A model generated the notes under the pieces. The model was not told where the DNA came from. It saw nothing but the letters and a program-made list of their open reading frames with translations, and ran no database searches. The position numbers were made by a program, and so were the translations under genes. A stretch of 64,000 nucleotides of DNA from Acinetobacter schindleri CIP 107287 (GTDB lineage: Bacteria > Pseudomonadota > Gammaproteobacteria > Pseudomonadales > Moraxellaceae), in the NCBI RefSeq assembly GCF_000368625.1, contig NZ_KB849576.1, positions 496,001 through 560,000 of the forward strand. The letters run 5' to 3'. This document shows, piece by piece, positions 25,575 through 35,133 of this stretch (its first letter is position 1; each line of letters starts with the position of its first letter).

Positions 25575-27584
25575 ATGATGAATGCAAATATCCGCACAGC
25601 CATTTTGCTCAGTCTCAGTTTAATTCTGGTTGTACAGGTGAGTTATTTGCCTGCAGGACTCAGCATCATCTTTGCCCTGATGCTGGTATTGCTCTGGCTG
25701 AATCTGAGAAAGCAAAAGACTTTTCCTAAAAAATGGACCCTGTTGCTGACAGTCGTAGCACTTGCAGTTATTTATTTTACGCATCAAAGTTTTTTGGGTG
25801 TAGATGCAGGTGTTGCCGTGCTCTCCACTTTCTTATTTGCCAAGGCTTTTGAAACCCGTACTAAACGTGACCTGATTATTTTATTTAACTTTGCCCTGTT
25901 TGTGGCGGCGAGTACTTTCCTGTATAGCCAGTCTTTTATCATGGCTTTTGGGATTCTGCTGTGCTTACTAAGCTGTTTCATTGGCTTATATCGTATTCAG
26001 GTAGGTGAATTTGAGCAGGATTTACAGGCTCAGGAGAACGCATTAAAACAAGATGTTAAACATGTCGGCAAATTTGTACTCTATGCACTGCCATTTTTTA
26101 TTTTACTCTTTATCTTTTTTCCACGTTTGCCACCGATGTGGCATATCCCCATTCCTGAAAATAAAGGGGTCACCGGAATTAGTGACAGGATGTCTCCGGG
26201 GGATATTGCACAGTTATCTCAGTCGAGTGCATTAGCATTTCGAATTATAGGCGATGTAAGCAAGCTACCTCCACGTGCAGAATTATACTGGCGTGCCTTG
26301 GTATTAGATGAATATGATGGTCAAACCTGGACCAGTAGTGCAATCAATCAGCAGCCACAAATCCGCCAACAGAATGATTCTGCCTCATTGGCATCGGGCT
26401 GGGATTATCAGTATTTGGCTTCAGATCCGTCCGTACTCTGGGTGATGGGATTGGATAAATCAGTCCCTTTAGAGCGTCGTTATTATAACCGTTATGATTG
26501 GGGAATTGTACCGCGTCGTTTAACTCAGCGCGTGGAACCTGTTCAGCTTCGCTGGGTAGGAACAGAAGTAGAGCAGCCTAATTTAAATACTAACTATCTG
26601 CAATATATAAATACCCGAACCCCTGCTCAATATAATTCTCAAACTCAGGCACTGGCGGCAAATTTAGTGAAACAGAGCGAGGGTAGTCAACAGCGCTATA
26701 TCCAAAATGTGTTGAACTGGTACCGGGCGAATAATTTTGTATATACCTTAACTCCAGGAACATTAGGCCAAAACCGGGTGGATGAATTTCTGTTTAATGC
26801 GCGCCGTGGTTTCTGTGAACATTATGCCTCCAGTTTTGTCATGCTGATGCGTTATGCAGGAATACCAGCACGTGTGGTCACGGGGTATCAAGGTGGTTCA
26901 CTCGCACCTGATGGTAAGAGTTGGGAAGTGCGCCAGATGGATGCGCATGCCTGGACTGAAGTCTGGGTGAACCAGCAATGGCAGCGGATTGATCCTACTG
27001 CCATTATTGCCCCACAACGTATTGATAATGGTATGCAAAACTTGATGTCTGAAAATTCAGCAGTTTTAGGTGAGGGTAGAACATGGACAACACAGCAATA
27101 TCAGTTTATGACCAAGTTGAGGATATGGAGTGACTATGCCAGTTATCAGTGGCAAAGTAAGGTGGTCGGTTATAATGCAGATTCACAACGCAGCTGGATG
27201 TCTAAACTTGGCTTGAACTCTGCTTATGCAGCTGTGTGGATACTTATAATAGGTATTGCATCTTTGATCGCATCTTATTTCTTATGGATTTATATTCAAA
27301 AGCGAAGACAGAATTCACCATTCGAGCTAGCCATAGAGCAGCTTAATCGTTCCCTGCTTATTCAGATGCGTAAGCAACCGGCTGAAACATTTAAACAGTG
27401 GATGCTTCGAATATCAGCTTCCTTAAGCTCAGATCAGGTTACGTCTTTTTATGAAGCTATACAAATCTATGAGAGAAATCAATTTTCAGCTTATAAGCCT
27501 GACCAAAAGGATATTAATAAATTCAGATACTTGCTTAAAAAATGTGCATATACACTGAAAAATAAAGGAAAAAACTTGTCTTAA
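25575..27584 (+). CDS. TgpA-type membrane transglutaminase-like protein
   Basis: A 669-residue protein with about six N-terminal membrane helices (1-190, DUF3488), a periplasmic transglutaminase-like domain and one more membrane helix near residue 555, followed by a cytoplasmic tail. The catalytic triad is visible: Cys in RRGFCEHYAS (about 412), His in DAHAWTEVW (about 456) and Asp in IDPTA (about 471). Pseudomonas TgpA is an essential protein of this type; the physiological substrate is unknown. SD AAGAGGA precedes the tandem ATGs at 25575 and 25578. Last gene of the MoxR/DUF58 operon. Confidence 0.9.
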   Translation: MMNANIRTAILLSLSLILVVQVSYLPAGLSIIFALMLVLLWLNLRKQKTFPKKWTLLLTVVALAVIYFTHQSFLGVDAGVAVLSTFLFAKAFETRTKRDLIILFNFALFVAASTFLYSQSFIMAFGILLCLLSCFIGLYRIQVGEFEQDLQAQENALKQDVKHVGKFVLYALPFFILLFIFFPRLPPMWHIPIPENKGVTGISDRMSPGDIAQLSQSSALAFRIIGDVSKLPPRAELYWRALVLDEYDGQTWTSSAINQQPQIRQQNDSASLASGWDYQYLASDPSVLWVMGLDKSVPLERRYYNRYDWGIVPRRLTQRVEPVQLRWVGTEVEQPNLNTNYLQYINTRTPAQYNSQTQALAANLVKQSEGSQQRYIQNVLNWYRANNFVYTLTPGTLGQNRVDEFLFNARRGFCEHYASSFVMLMRYAGIPARVVTGYQGGSLAPDGKSWEVRQMDAHAWTEVWVNQQWQRIDPTAIIAPQRIDNGMQNLMSENSAVLGEGRTWTTQQYQFMTKLRIWSDYASYQWQSKVVGYNADSQRSWMSKLGLNSAYAAVWILIIGIASLIASYFLWIYIQKRRQNSPFELAIEQLNRSLLIQMRKQPAETFKQWMLRISASLSSDQVTSFYEAIQIYERNQFSAYKPDQKDINKFRYLLKKCAYTLKNKGKNLS

Positions 27585-27602
27585 GATTCAAAAATTTATA
27601 AT
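27576..27602 (+). promoter_or_regulatory. possible promoter of tRNA-Val
   Basis: TTGTCT (27576-27581) and TATAAT (27597-27602) are 15 bases apart, about 15 bases before the tRNA. The -35 overlaps the end of the transglutaminase gene. Spacing is short. Confidence 0.4.
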
Positions 27603-27616
27603 ATGCGTAACATTCT

Positions 27617-27693
27617 AGGTGTATAGCTCAGTTGGTTAGAGCGCTACGTTGACATCGTAGAGGTCTCCAGTTCGAGTCTGGATATACCTACCA
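27617..27693 (+). tRNA. tRNA-Val (anticodon GAC)
   Basis: A 77-base cloverleaf. The acceptor arm AGGTGTA pairs with TATACCT, with one G-T pair. The D-loop contains AGCTCAGTTGGTTAGAGC, the anticodon stem CTACG/CGTAG encloses GAC, and the T-arm contains the invariant TTCGAGTC. Discriminator A and an encoded CCA follow (27690-27693). It reads GUC and GUU codons. It is the only tRNA gene I found in the window. Confidence 0.96.
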
Positions 27694-28370
27694 AAATTTT
27701 AAAACTTCTAAATACTATAACATTTTTTATTTTAAGCCTTTTTATATAATCTAATTTAGTCATATATAAATTCTTCTTTTATTATTCTGATTTTGCTATT
27801 TCCTCTCTAAGCATTAGGTTTTTTATAGATTATTTTTTAGATAAAATCTTCAACAAATTATAAATTATTACTAATTCCTTGCTTATTAGAAACAATAACT
27901 TATTTCATCCTTAATTATAATTTCCTGTTTTTTTTGAGATTTTTTTAAAAAATAATAATTTTTCTCTATTTAATTAAGGCGAATTTATGCTTCTAAAGCA
28001 ATAATTAAAAATATGAGGATATGTAAAATTTAATAAAATAATGTATTAAAAATAGAACTGGTTAATATATAGTCATTAGCGCAAAATTTCTATTTGATTT
28101 GAATCTGTTTTTAACTTATTAAATTATTTTATGTAATTGATTTTATTGGTTTATAAGCTTGAGTATTTTTTTGATATTACCTAATTTTAAAAAAGAAAAA
28201 CATAGGATCTTTTAAAGTATGCATAAAAAATAATTTGTTTGCTGATATTTTTGTAAGACATTAATTTACTAAATACTCATTTTATTAGTATTAATTATTA
28301 AAATATCTAAAATATTAGAAATAGCGATAAGATAAAAATATAGAACTTATTCAGCTATTTTTAGAGAGTT
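27694..28370. other. 677-base very AT-rich non-coding region
   Basis: No open frame with coding character, no clear terminator after the tRNA and no recognisable repeat. The sequence is visibly richer in A and T than any other stretch here. It lies between a tRNA 3' end and maeA. I could not find a second copy of the tRNA T-arm that would mark an integrated element. Confidence 0.6.
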
Positions 28371-30098
28371 ATGCCAAATTCCAGAAGTGAGTCAAGTAAA
28401 GTGACTAAAAATCAGATAGAGAAACGTCCTCTTTATGTGCCATACGCAGGATATACGTTACTTGAGCTGCCTCTTCTAAACAAAGGTTCTGCTTTTACCG
28501 AAGAAGAAAGAAAGAGTTTTAATTTACATGGGCTTATCCCTCATGTCATTGAGTCTATTGAAGAACAAAGTCAACGTTCTTATCAGCAATACTGTTCTTT
28601 TAATGATGATATTAATAAGCACATTTATCTGCGTAACATTCAAGATACCAATGAAACGCTGTTTTATCATTTAATTGAAAATCATTTAAGTGAAATGATG
28701 CCCATCATTTATACCCCAACGGTAGGCGAGGCATGTCAGCGCTTTTCAGATATTTATCGCCGGCATCGTGGGATATTTATTTCCTATGCTGACCGTGAGG
28801 GCATTGATCAGATTTTACATAATGTCAATCGCAGAAATGTCAAAGTCGTGGTGATTACAGATGGTGAGCGGATTTTAGGTTTGGGTGATCAAGGGATCGG
28901 AGGAATGGGCATTCCGATTGGAAAATTAGCCTTATATACTGCATGTGGGGGAATCAGTCCGGCTTATACATTGCCAATTACGCTGGATGTGGGAACCAAT
29001 AATCAACAGCTCTTAAATGATCCGATCTATATGGGCTGGCGTAAACCGCGTATTAGTGGCGATGAGTATTTCAATTTTGTTGATCAGGTCATTCATGCCG
29101 TTCAAAAAAGATGGCCAAATGTCCTGATTCAATTTGAAGATTTTGCTCAACATCATGCGATGCCATTATTAGAAAAATATCGTGATCAAGCATGCTGTTT
29201 TAATGATGATATTCAAGGGACGGCTGCAGTTGCAGTGGGTAGCCTGATTGCAGCATCACATGCTTCTAATAAACAACTGAAAGACCAAACCGTAGCTTTC
29301 CTCGGAGCAGGTTCTGCAGGATGTGGTATTGCGGAGCAGATTGTTGCCCAGATGGTAGCAGAAGGATTAACGGATGCTCAGGCACGTAAACGTGTTTTCA
29401 TGGTGGATCGTTTTGGTCTGATTACAGAAAATCAGCCAAATCTTTTAGATTTCCAGCGAAAATTAGCTCAGGATCCAAAAAATATCGCCAAATGGGCAGA
29501 TGCGGAAAGTACGATTTCATTACTTGATGTAGTGAAATTTGCGAAACCTACAGTTCTTATTGGTGTATCTGGACAGCCGGGCTTATTCAGTAAAGATGTC
29601 ATTACAGCGATGGCTGAGCACTGTGAGCATCCGATTATTTTCCCATTGTCTAATCCAACTTCCAAAGTGGAAGCGGTTCCTTCAGATATTATCCAGTGGA
29701 CAGATGGGAAAGCATTAATTGCCACAGGTAGTCCATTTACACCCGTCAATTATCAGGGGGAGATTTATAACATTTCGCAATGTAATAACTCCTATATTTT
29801 CCCTGGGATTGGATTAGGTGTAATTGCATCTGGAGCGAAGCGAGTGACCAATAATATGTTAATGGCCTCAAGTAATGCATTAGCTGAATGCTCACCGAAA
29901 TTGAAAGATCCGAAAGCAGATTTGTTGCCTGAATTGGATCAGATTCAGCAGATTTCCAAGGTGATTGCATTAAGAGTTGCGCAAGCGGCAATACAAGATG
30001 GGGTGGCTCCTCAGGCAACTATAGAAACGTTGAAAGAAGCAATTGAAGCGAATTTCTGGAAGCCTGAATATCGTCGATATGAGCGGGTTACATTTTAA
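28371..30098 (+). CDS. maeA: NAD-dependent malic enzyme
   Basis: A 575-residue malate dehydrogenase (oxaloacetate-decarboxylating) that makes pyruvate, CO2 and NADH from malate in the cytoplasm. It follows the long-form SfcA/MaeA architecture: [14 protein letters not shown] near residue 108, the catalytic domain with [33 protein letters not shown] with metal-binding Asp residues, and the NAD-binding [14 protein letters not shown] near residue 310. The length matches E. coli MaeA (565). The gene is single, with its own terminator. NADP specificity cannot be fully excluded by eye. Confidence 0.92.
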   Translation: MPNSRSESSKVTKNQIEKRPLYVPYAGYTLLELPLLNKGSAFTEEERKSFNLHGLIPHVIESIEEQSQRSYQQYCSFNDDINKHIYLRNIQDTNETLFYHLIENHLSEMMPIIYTPTVGEACQRFSDIYRRHRGIFISYADREGIDQILHNVNRRNVKVVVITDGERILGLGDQGIGGMGIPIGKLALYTACGGISPAYTLPITLDVGTNNQQLLNDPIYMGWRKPRISGDEYFNFVDQVIHAVQKRWPNVLIQFEDFAQHHAMPLLEKYRDQACCFNDDIQGTAAVAVGSLIAASHASNKQLKDQTVAFLGAGSAGCGIAEQIVAQMVAEGLTDAQARKRVFMVDRFGLITENQPNLLDFQRKLAQDPKNIAKWADAESTISLLDVVKFAKPTVLIGVSGQPGLFSKDVITAMAEHCEHPIIFPLSNPTSKVEAVPSDIIQWTDGKALIATGSPFTPVNYQGEIYNISQCNNSYIFPGIGLGVIASGAKRVTNNMLMASSNALAECSPKLKDPKADLLPELDQIQQISKVIALRVAQAAIQDGVAPQATIETLKEAIEANFWKPEYRRYERVTF

Positions 30099-30127
30099 TA
30101 GGTGATCAGTTTATAGGAACTAGGTGC

Positions 30128-30164
30128 AAGGGTTTATAAGTAATATGCTTATGAACCCTTTTTT
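30128..30164 (+). terminator. terminator of maeA
   Basis: AAGGGTTTATAAG (30128-30140) pairs with CTTATGAACCCTT (30148-30160), one G-T pair, then four further T. Confidence 0.85.
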
Positions 30165-30412
30165 GAGTAGCTAAGACGATGATCTTCATGAGTAATATTT
30201 TCTTGCTTTATAATGTCTGATACAAAAAATGAATCTGGGCAGATTCAAAAAGAATAATTTTACAGTTTAATTGAAACTATGAAAGAATGTTAAATAAACT
30301 GGTATATGAAATCATCATAAAAACTTGTTATAAATTAAAGATTACGAAACAACTAAATACTTCTACACCTTTTTAATTGAATATGCAGTTAAAAATCCTC
30401 GGAGATGTCCAT
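30165..30412. other. intergenic region before the ABC exporter operon
   Basis: About 250 AT-rich bases with no gene. It should contain the exporter promoter; none could be assigned with confidence. Confidence 0.35.
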
Positions 30413-31549
30413 GTGCGTGCTGCCCGCTATAAAATTCTGATTGTTATATTACTGGTCCTGATAGCGGGTTTTGTACTTTTGCGCTGGTGGAAAGGACCGG
30501 AATTGCCGAGCTATACCTTAAAGGCGATGCCATTAGTACAAAATGTAGTAGCAACAGGACGTGTGGCAACGGTATCTCGTGCTGACATTGGCAGTGAGCT
30601 TGCTGGTGTTGTGCTGGAACGACGCGTTCAGGAAGGTGATCAAGTTAAACCAGGCGATCTGTTGGTCGTATTGAAATCAGATGAATTGGCTGCCCAGGTG
30701 CGGCAGGCAGAAGTTGCACTGACCGAATTAGCCACAAGTCGACGTCCACAGGCCGCAGCAGAATTAGCCTCGGCCAAAGCTCAACTTGAGCAGGCCAGCC
30801 GTGAAGCCAACCGTCGACGTAATGCCGAGCCAGGCATTCTTTCGGCTGAAGAAATTGAACAGGCAGTCGAAGCGGAAAGGGTCGCACGCAATAACTTCGA
30901 AACCGCACGACTCAAGGCAGCTGCATTGGCACAGGGACAGGTTGAAGAAGCCTCATTGCGCGAGCAGCTTGCAGTTGCTAAGGCTCAACTGGACAAAACC
31001 AAAATTCGTGCGACGGTCGCAGGCACAGTACTGACTCGCGATGTAGAGCCGGGTGATCTGGTTCAGCCAGGACAGACCTTATTTACTATTGCCATTAATG
31101 GCAATACCGAAATTCGCGTTCCATTGGATGAACGTAATTTATCGCGACTGGCTTTAGAGCAAAAAGCAACGGTGATTGCTGATGCCTATCCCGAGTACAC
31201 TTTCCCTGCATGGATTAGCTTTATTGCTCCAAGTATCGATCCGCAACGTGGCACAGTTGAGCTTAAACTTACTGTAGATCCGGTACCTGATTTTCTACGT
31301 CAGGATATGACGGTTTCAGTCAATGTAGAAACGGGTCGCCGCGAGCGAGCTTTAGCCATACCTAATGATGCGCTTACCGGTCTTAAAGGAGATAAAGCGA
31401 CAGTACTACTGGTACGCAATGGTAAGGTTCAACGTCAACAAGTCACATTAGGCTTGCGTGGTCTGGATCGTGCTGAAGTAATTTCAGGTTTGAAGGAGGG
31501 TGATCAGGTACTGGCTAATCCGGACGCTTCTTTAGAAGATGGCGCATGA
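30413..31549 (+). CDS. HlyD/MacA-type periplasmic adaptor of an ABC exporter
   Basis: A 378-residue membrane-fusion protein: one N-terminal membrane anchor, a biotinyl-lipoyl-like half (SELAGVVLERRVQEGDQVKPGD), a long Ala/Glu/Arg coiled coil (about 85-190), the second lipoyl half (ATVAGTVLTRDVEPGDLVQPG) and a beta-barrel domain. It bridges an inner-membrane transporter to an outer-membrane channel. I chose GTG 30413 because GGAGA lies seven bases upstream; ATG 30383 or TTG 30377 would add 10-12 residues. It is first in an operon with a permease and an ATPase, a DevBCA-like order. No TolC gene is nearby. Confidence 0.87.
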   Translation: MRAARYKILIVILLVLIAGFVLLRWWKGPELPSYTLKAMPLVQNVVATGRVATVSRADIGSELAGVVLERRVQEGDQVKPGDLLVVLKSDELAAQVRQAEVALTELATSRRPQAAAELASAKAQLEQASREANRRRNAEPGILSAEEIEQAVEAERVARNNFETARLKAAALAQGQVEEASLREQLAVAKAQLDKTKIRATVAGTVLTRDVEPGDLVQPGQTLFTIAINGNTEIRVPLDERNLSRLALEQKATVIADAYPEYTFPAWISFIAPSIDPQRGTVELKLTVDPVPDFLRQDMTVSVNVETGRRERALAIPNDALTGLKGDKATVLLVRNGKVQRQQVTLGLRGLDRAEVISGLKEGDQVLANPDASLEDGA

Positions 31550-31632
31550 GTGCGGATAAAACCGCAAAATATCCTAACTGAAAATCCTGCCAATCAAAAC
31601 AATACTAAAAACGAAATACCGGTGAAACTCGA

Positions 31633-32856
31633 TTGAAAAACTTTTTCGGACGGCTATGGACCGAATGGAAAATTGCGGTCAGTTTCTTACGTGAAGGCCG
31701 ATCACAATCCATCATGATCACTGTCGGAGTCGCAGTGGGCGTGGCTGTGATTGTATTTATTACAGCATTGATTCAAGGTTTGCAATCCAATCTGATTGAC
31801 CGGACTTTAGGGACCCAAGCACATATCCGTTTATTGTCTCCAGATGAAGTCAATCAGGTCGCGCCAACCAAAGAAGGTATTATTCAGCTTGTATTGGAAG
31901 ATAAGCGCGCACAACGTTTACGTTCCATCAATAACTGGCAGCAAATTGTAACGACACTGGATCAATTGCCCGTTCTGACTGCAGTATCACCTGTTGTTTC
32001 TGGACCGGCTCTGGTCCAGCGTGGGGATGCGATCGAATCTGTTGCACTGGTTGGGATTGATCTGGAACGTTATCAGCAGATTATTCCTTTAAAAGAATAC
32101 TTACAGAGCGGTCAGTTAAGGATTGGTGCGGATGATGTCGTGATTGGCAGTGAATTGGCTAAAGATCTTGGTGTGCAGGTAGGGAGTAAATTACGGCTGG
32201 ATACCGGGCAGCAAGAAAGTACCTTGGTAAATATTGCCGGGATTTTTGAGTTAGGGGTGCGTGAACTGGATGCACGCTATATCTATCTGGATTTGAAACA
32301 GGCACAGTCTTTGTTGCTGTTGCCGGGTGGGGTGACGGTAATTGATCTGCGGGTAACGGACCTTTTTCAGGCAGATCAGATTGCGGATCAGGTAGGACGC
32401 CTGACGTCCTTGCAGGCTGAAAGCTGGATTGAAACCAATGCGCAGTTGATGAATGCGATTTCCTCACAAAGTCTCTCGACCAATATGATTATTATTTTCG
32501 TCGCCGTTTCAGTCGCTTTTGGTATTGCCAGTGTCATGTCAGTTAGCGTGGTGCAACGAACCCGGGAAATTGGAATCTTACGCGCGACTGGTGCAACCCA
32601 AACACAAATTTTAAGAGTATTCCTGTTTCAGGGGGCGATTTTTGGGCTTATCGGTTCGGCAATCGGCAGTTCTGCCAGTTATGGCCTGGTATGGATTTTT
32701 AATAATTTTGGCCCAGGCCTGTTTTATATTCCAGTACCTATTGAACTGGTACTTCTAGCACTGTTATTGGCAACTTTGACCGGTGTACTGGCAGCCGCTA
32801 TACCAGCACGTCGTGCAGCAGCCTTGGACCCAGTGGAGGCGATTCGTCATGTCTGA
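31633..32856 (+). CDS. ABC exporter permease, FtsX/MacB/LolC type
   Basis: A 407-residue permease with one N-terminal membrane helix (about 25-47), a large periplasmic MacB-core-like domain (about 50-270) and three C-terminal helices containing VVQRTREIGILRATGATQTQIL, the coupling segment typical of FtsX-like permeases. It ends EAIRHV as many MacB/DevC proteins do. The start is a TTG at 31633 with GGTGA upstream. The ATPase gene overlaps its last eight bases, so the two are translationally coupled. Substrate unknown; lipid, glycolipid, peptide and antibiotic export are all precedents in the family. Confidence 0.88.
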   Translation: MKNFFGRLWTEWKIAVSFLREGRSQSIMITVGVAVGVAVIVFITALIQGLQSNLIDRTLGTQAHIRLLSPDEVNQVAPTKEGIIQLVLEDKRAQRLRSINNWQQIVTTLDQLPVLTAVSPVVSGPALVQRGDAIESVALVGIDLERYQQIIPLKEYLQSGQLRIGADDVVIGSELAKDLGVQVGSKLRLDTGQQESTLVNIAGIFELGVRELDARYIYLDLKQAQSLLLLPGGVTVIDLRVTDLFQADQIADQVGRLTSLQAESWIETNAQLMNAISSQSLSTNMIIIFVAVSVAFGIASVMSVSVVQRTREIGILRATGATQTQILRVFLFQGAIFGLIGSAIGSSASYGLVWIFNNFGPGLFYIPVPIELVLLALLLATLTGVLAAAIPARRAAALDPVEAIRHV

Positions 32857-33580
32857 GCAGTTTCAAGAAGTTTTGCGTTTAGAGGCGCTGCGAAAATCTT
32901 ATAATATTGGTCAACCAAATGAAGTGGAAGTTTTGCACGGTATTGACCTATGTATTGAACGTCAGGATTTTGCTGCACTGATTGGTCCTTCAGGTTCAGG
33001 AAAAAGTACCTTATTGAATATTCTGGGATTACTGGATCAGCCGAGCAGTGGTGAATTATATCTGCTTGGTCAGCCGACCAGTAAAATGACAGATACAGAA
33101 CGGACTGCACTACGAGGCAACAGTATTGGCTTTGTTTTCCAGTTTCACCATCTGATTCAGGCATTTACTGCACTTAATAATATTTTAATGCCATTAATGT
33201 TGACCCACGGCAGACCCGATCAACAGTCAATTGATCAGGCACGTGAATTACTGGCAGCAGTTGGACTGGAAAAGTTTGCTGATCGTAAACCGAATGAGCT
33301 GTCTGGTGGACAGCAACAGCGTGTTGCGATTGCTCGTGCATTAATTACCAATCCAGCTTTATTACTGGCAGATGAACCCACCGGAAATCTGGATACGCAA
33401 ACTGCGGAAGAAATGTTTGCGCTATTTCGTAAGGTGCATCAGGAACGGGATTGTGCCGTACTTTTAGTCACTCATGATCCGCGTTTATCAGCTACCTGTG
33501 ATCGTACCATCAATCTGGTCGATGGCCTGATTCAAAGTGATACCAGAATGCAAAGGGTTGAGAAAGAACCGAAGCAATGA
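32849..33580 (+). CDS. ABC exporter ATPase, LolD/MacB/DevA type
   Basis: A 243-residue nucleotide-binding subunit. Walker A is GPSGSGKST (about residues 47-55), the ABC signature is LSGGQQQR, Walker B is LLLADEPTG and the switch histidine is in LVTHD. The sequence [19 protein letters not shown] is the Q-loop region typical of LolD-like ATPases. It drives the FtsX-like permease encoded just upstream, with which it overlaps by eight bases (ATG at 32849). Last gene of the operon; no clear terminator follows. Confidence 0.92.
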   Translation: MSEQFQEVLRLEALRKSYNIGQPNEVEVLHGIDLCIERQDFAALIGPSGSGKSTLLNILGLLDQPSSGELYLLGQPTSKMTDTERTALRGNSIGFVFQFHHLIQAFTALNNILMPLMLTHGRPDQQSIDQARELLAAVGLEKFADRKPNELSGGQQQRVAIARALITNPALLLADEPTGNLDTQTAEEMFALFRKVHQERDCAVLLVTHDPRLSATCDRTINLVDGLIQSDTRMQRVEKEPKQ

Positions 33581-33600
33581 CTCATTCATTCATCATTATA

Positions 33601-33642
33601 AGAACATGACTATTCTGATTTTGGTGATGTCGCTCATGTTCT
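33601..33642. repeat. 9-bp inverted repeat after the exporter operon
   Basis: AGAACATGA (33601-33609) and TCATGTTCT (33634-33642) are perfect arms around a 24-base loop. No U-tract follows, so a classical terminator is unlikely. Confidence 0.5.
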
Positions 33643-33650
33643 ACAATAGG

Positions 33651-33773
33651 ATGAGTTTTTCAAAAAGTATCCAAAGCAGAGGGACAGCTCTGTATTTTCA
33701 GGATTTTTCAGGGGGTAGGGTAGTTCAAGCCAAATATAATGCTAAAGGCCTGCAATACCATAAAGATGATTAG
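33651..33773 (+). CDS. possible small protein, 40 residues
   Basis: An open frame from ATG 33651 encodes a protein-like sequence (SRGTALYFQDFSGGRVVQAKYNAKG). The only SD-like bases (AATAGG) touch the start codon. It may be a real small gene, a remnant of a longer gene, or chance. Nothing about function can be said. Confidence 0.25.
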   Translation: MSFSKSIQSRGTALYFQDFSGGRVVQAKYNAKGLQYHKDD

Positions 33774-33965
33774 CTAGGGATTCTCATCTTCTTCATCCTC
33801 ATGTCTTTGACGGATCTGGTCGCGTTTAACTTGGGGATCTTTATCTATACCTAATTGACCACGTTGAATTTCCAGATCCTGCTTTTCTTGCGGGTCTAAT
33901 TCCTCCTCAGGAAATTCTTCGTTCAATGCTTCCTCAAGTTCTTTGTTTTCATCTGGATTTGCCAT
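33774..33965 (-). CDS. small acidic hypothetical protein
   Basis: A 63-residue, strongly charged protein with no cysteine, signal or membrane segment. Glu and Asp dominate, with the sequence EEFPEEELDPQEKQD in the middle and a C-terminus of DEEDENP. It is likely disordered in part. The ATG at 33963-33965 has AGG about ten bases upstream. It sits alone, leftward, between two rightward genes. No family is recognised; it could be a regulator-binding or stress-related small protein, but that would be guesswork. Confidence 0.6.
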   Translation of the reverse strand: MANPDENKELEEALNEEFPEEELDPQEKQDLEIQRGQLGIDKDPQVKRDQIRQRHEDEEDENP

Positions 33966-34389
33966 AAGAGTTTACCTACTTCTTCATGAATCACGTTATT
34001 GGATGTTCTTCCTATTATAAAAACCGAACCTCCCAAGTCTGTTGTATTTATAGCTCGGCTGATTTAAAAAATTGTTGCCAATGTAAGTGATTTTAATGAC
34101 TCGCTAATAATCCTAATAAGTGCTTTATAAATGTTAATGCTTGTTTAGAAGCATTAGTTCACAATTTCTTTTTCTCCTAGACAGATCAATGTATTAATCT
34201 AAGTCTAGTGCCAAATATCTTATGACATAGAGAATGATAAATTTTATATAAAAATCAGTTTTTGGTGCCTGTTGCTGGCAAGCAAATTGCAATAACAACA
34301 TACCGTCAGGTTCTGTGCCAGAAGTGCAGAGCCTAAATTAAACCCTCGGCTTCGCCACAAGCGAAAAAGAGTTTTAAAGGTTAGCGTAT
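33966..34389. other. 424-base intergenic region with hairpins before yitT
   Basis: No gene. TAATGCTT (34135-34142) and AAGCATTA (34149-34156) form an 8-bp hairpin. Close to the yitT start, AGGTTCTG/CAGAGCCT (about 34308-34334) and TTCGC/GCGAA (about 34350-34365) suggest a structured leader. I could not match it to a riboswitch class. Confidence 0.45.
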
Positions 34390-35043
34390 ATGGCAATTCA
34401 ATCTAATCCTCGGGTGATTTACCCGACGCGTCATCCTGCACCGCAGGAGACCAGAAAACATACTGCGTTTGAAGACCTACAGGCCTTATTCTCAGGTTCT
34501 CTGTTTGTCAGTATCTGTATGACCATGTTTGCTCAGGCGGGCTTATTGACCGGCAGTACCGCAGGGCTTGCCTTTGTGCTGCATTACGCCACAGGCTGGT
34601 CTTTCAGTCTAATCTATTTTGTGATCAATATCCCTTTTTACTGGTTCGCCTGGAAATATATTGGCAGGGAATTTACGCTCAAGACTTTTATTTCTGTCGC
34701 TTTACTCTCACTGATTACCTTTATTGCACCTCGGTATTTGCATATTGATTATCTGCATCCAGCTTTTGCCGCGATTGCAGGTGGCTTTCTGATGGGAACC
34801 GGTGTGCTGTTCTTGGCCCGACATAAATCCAGTCTCGGTGGTGCAACCATCATTTCCCTATATGCACAGGAAAAGTGGGGTATGAAAGCAGGCAATGTAC
34901 AGATGGTAATTGACTGTATTGTGGTGCTACTTGCACTCTGGATTGTGCCATTTGATAAAGTGTTTTGGTCAATTCTGGCAGCAGTGATCATGGGAAGTTT
35001 TCTGGCGATTAATCATCGACCGGGACGCTATAAAGGGCATTGA
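34390..35043 (+). CDS. YitT-family membrane protein
   Basis: A 217-residue integral membrane protein with five or six helices, of the YitT/DUF161 family. Family-like features are the SGSLFVSICMTMFAQAGLLTGSTAGLAF region in the first helices and the small-residue-rich segment GGFLMGTGVLFLARHKSSLGGATIIS. The short form lacks the cytoplasmic DUF2179 domain of Bacillus YitT. Transport substrate unknown. The start ATG at 34390 has AAAGG ten bases upstream. It is a single gene; a hairpin at 35100-35133 may terminate it. Confidence 0.8.
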   Translation: MAIQSNPRVIYPTRHPAPQETRKHTAFEDLQALFSGSLFVSICMTMFAQAGLLTGSTAGLAFVLHYATGWSFSLIYFVINIPFYWFAWKYIGREFTLKTFISVALLSLITFIAPRYLHIDYLHPAFAAIAGGFLMGTGVLFLARHKSSLGGATIISLYAQEKWGMKAGNVQMVIDCIVVLLALWIVPFDKVFWSILAAVIMGSFLAINHRPGRYKGH

Positions 35044-35099
35044 ATAAAAGACAGGATTGGAAAATAGCCTAAGCATTAATACTGATTCATAAATCTAAA

Positions 35100-35133
35100 A
35101 AAGAGCAATGAACAACAAGGCCTGTTGCTCTTT
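35100..35133 (+). terminator. probable terminator of the yitT-like gene
   Basis: AAAGAGCAA (35100-35108) pairs with TTGCTCTTT (35125-35133); an inner CAACA/TGTTG stem extends it. The T tract is short. Confidence 0.6.

Noticed and set aside
23674..27584. MoxR-DUF58-transglutaminase operon as a new defence or toxin system
   Set aside because: The trio is widespread in bacterial core genomes and has no defence-associated partner here. The transglutaminase is a known TgpA type.
33537..33650. Extension of the 40-residue frame back to 33537
   Set aside because: This part overlaps the ABC ATPase gene in another frame and crosses the inverted repeat; it has no protein-like character.
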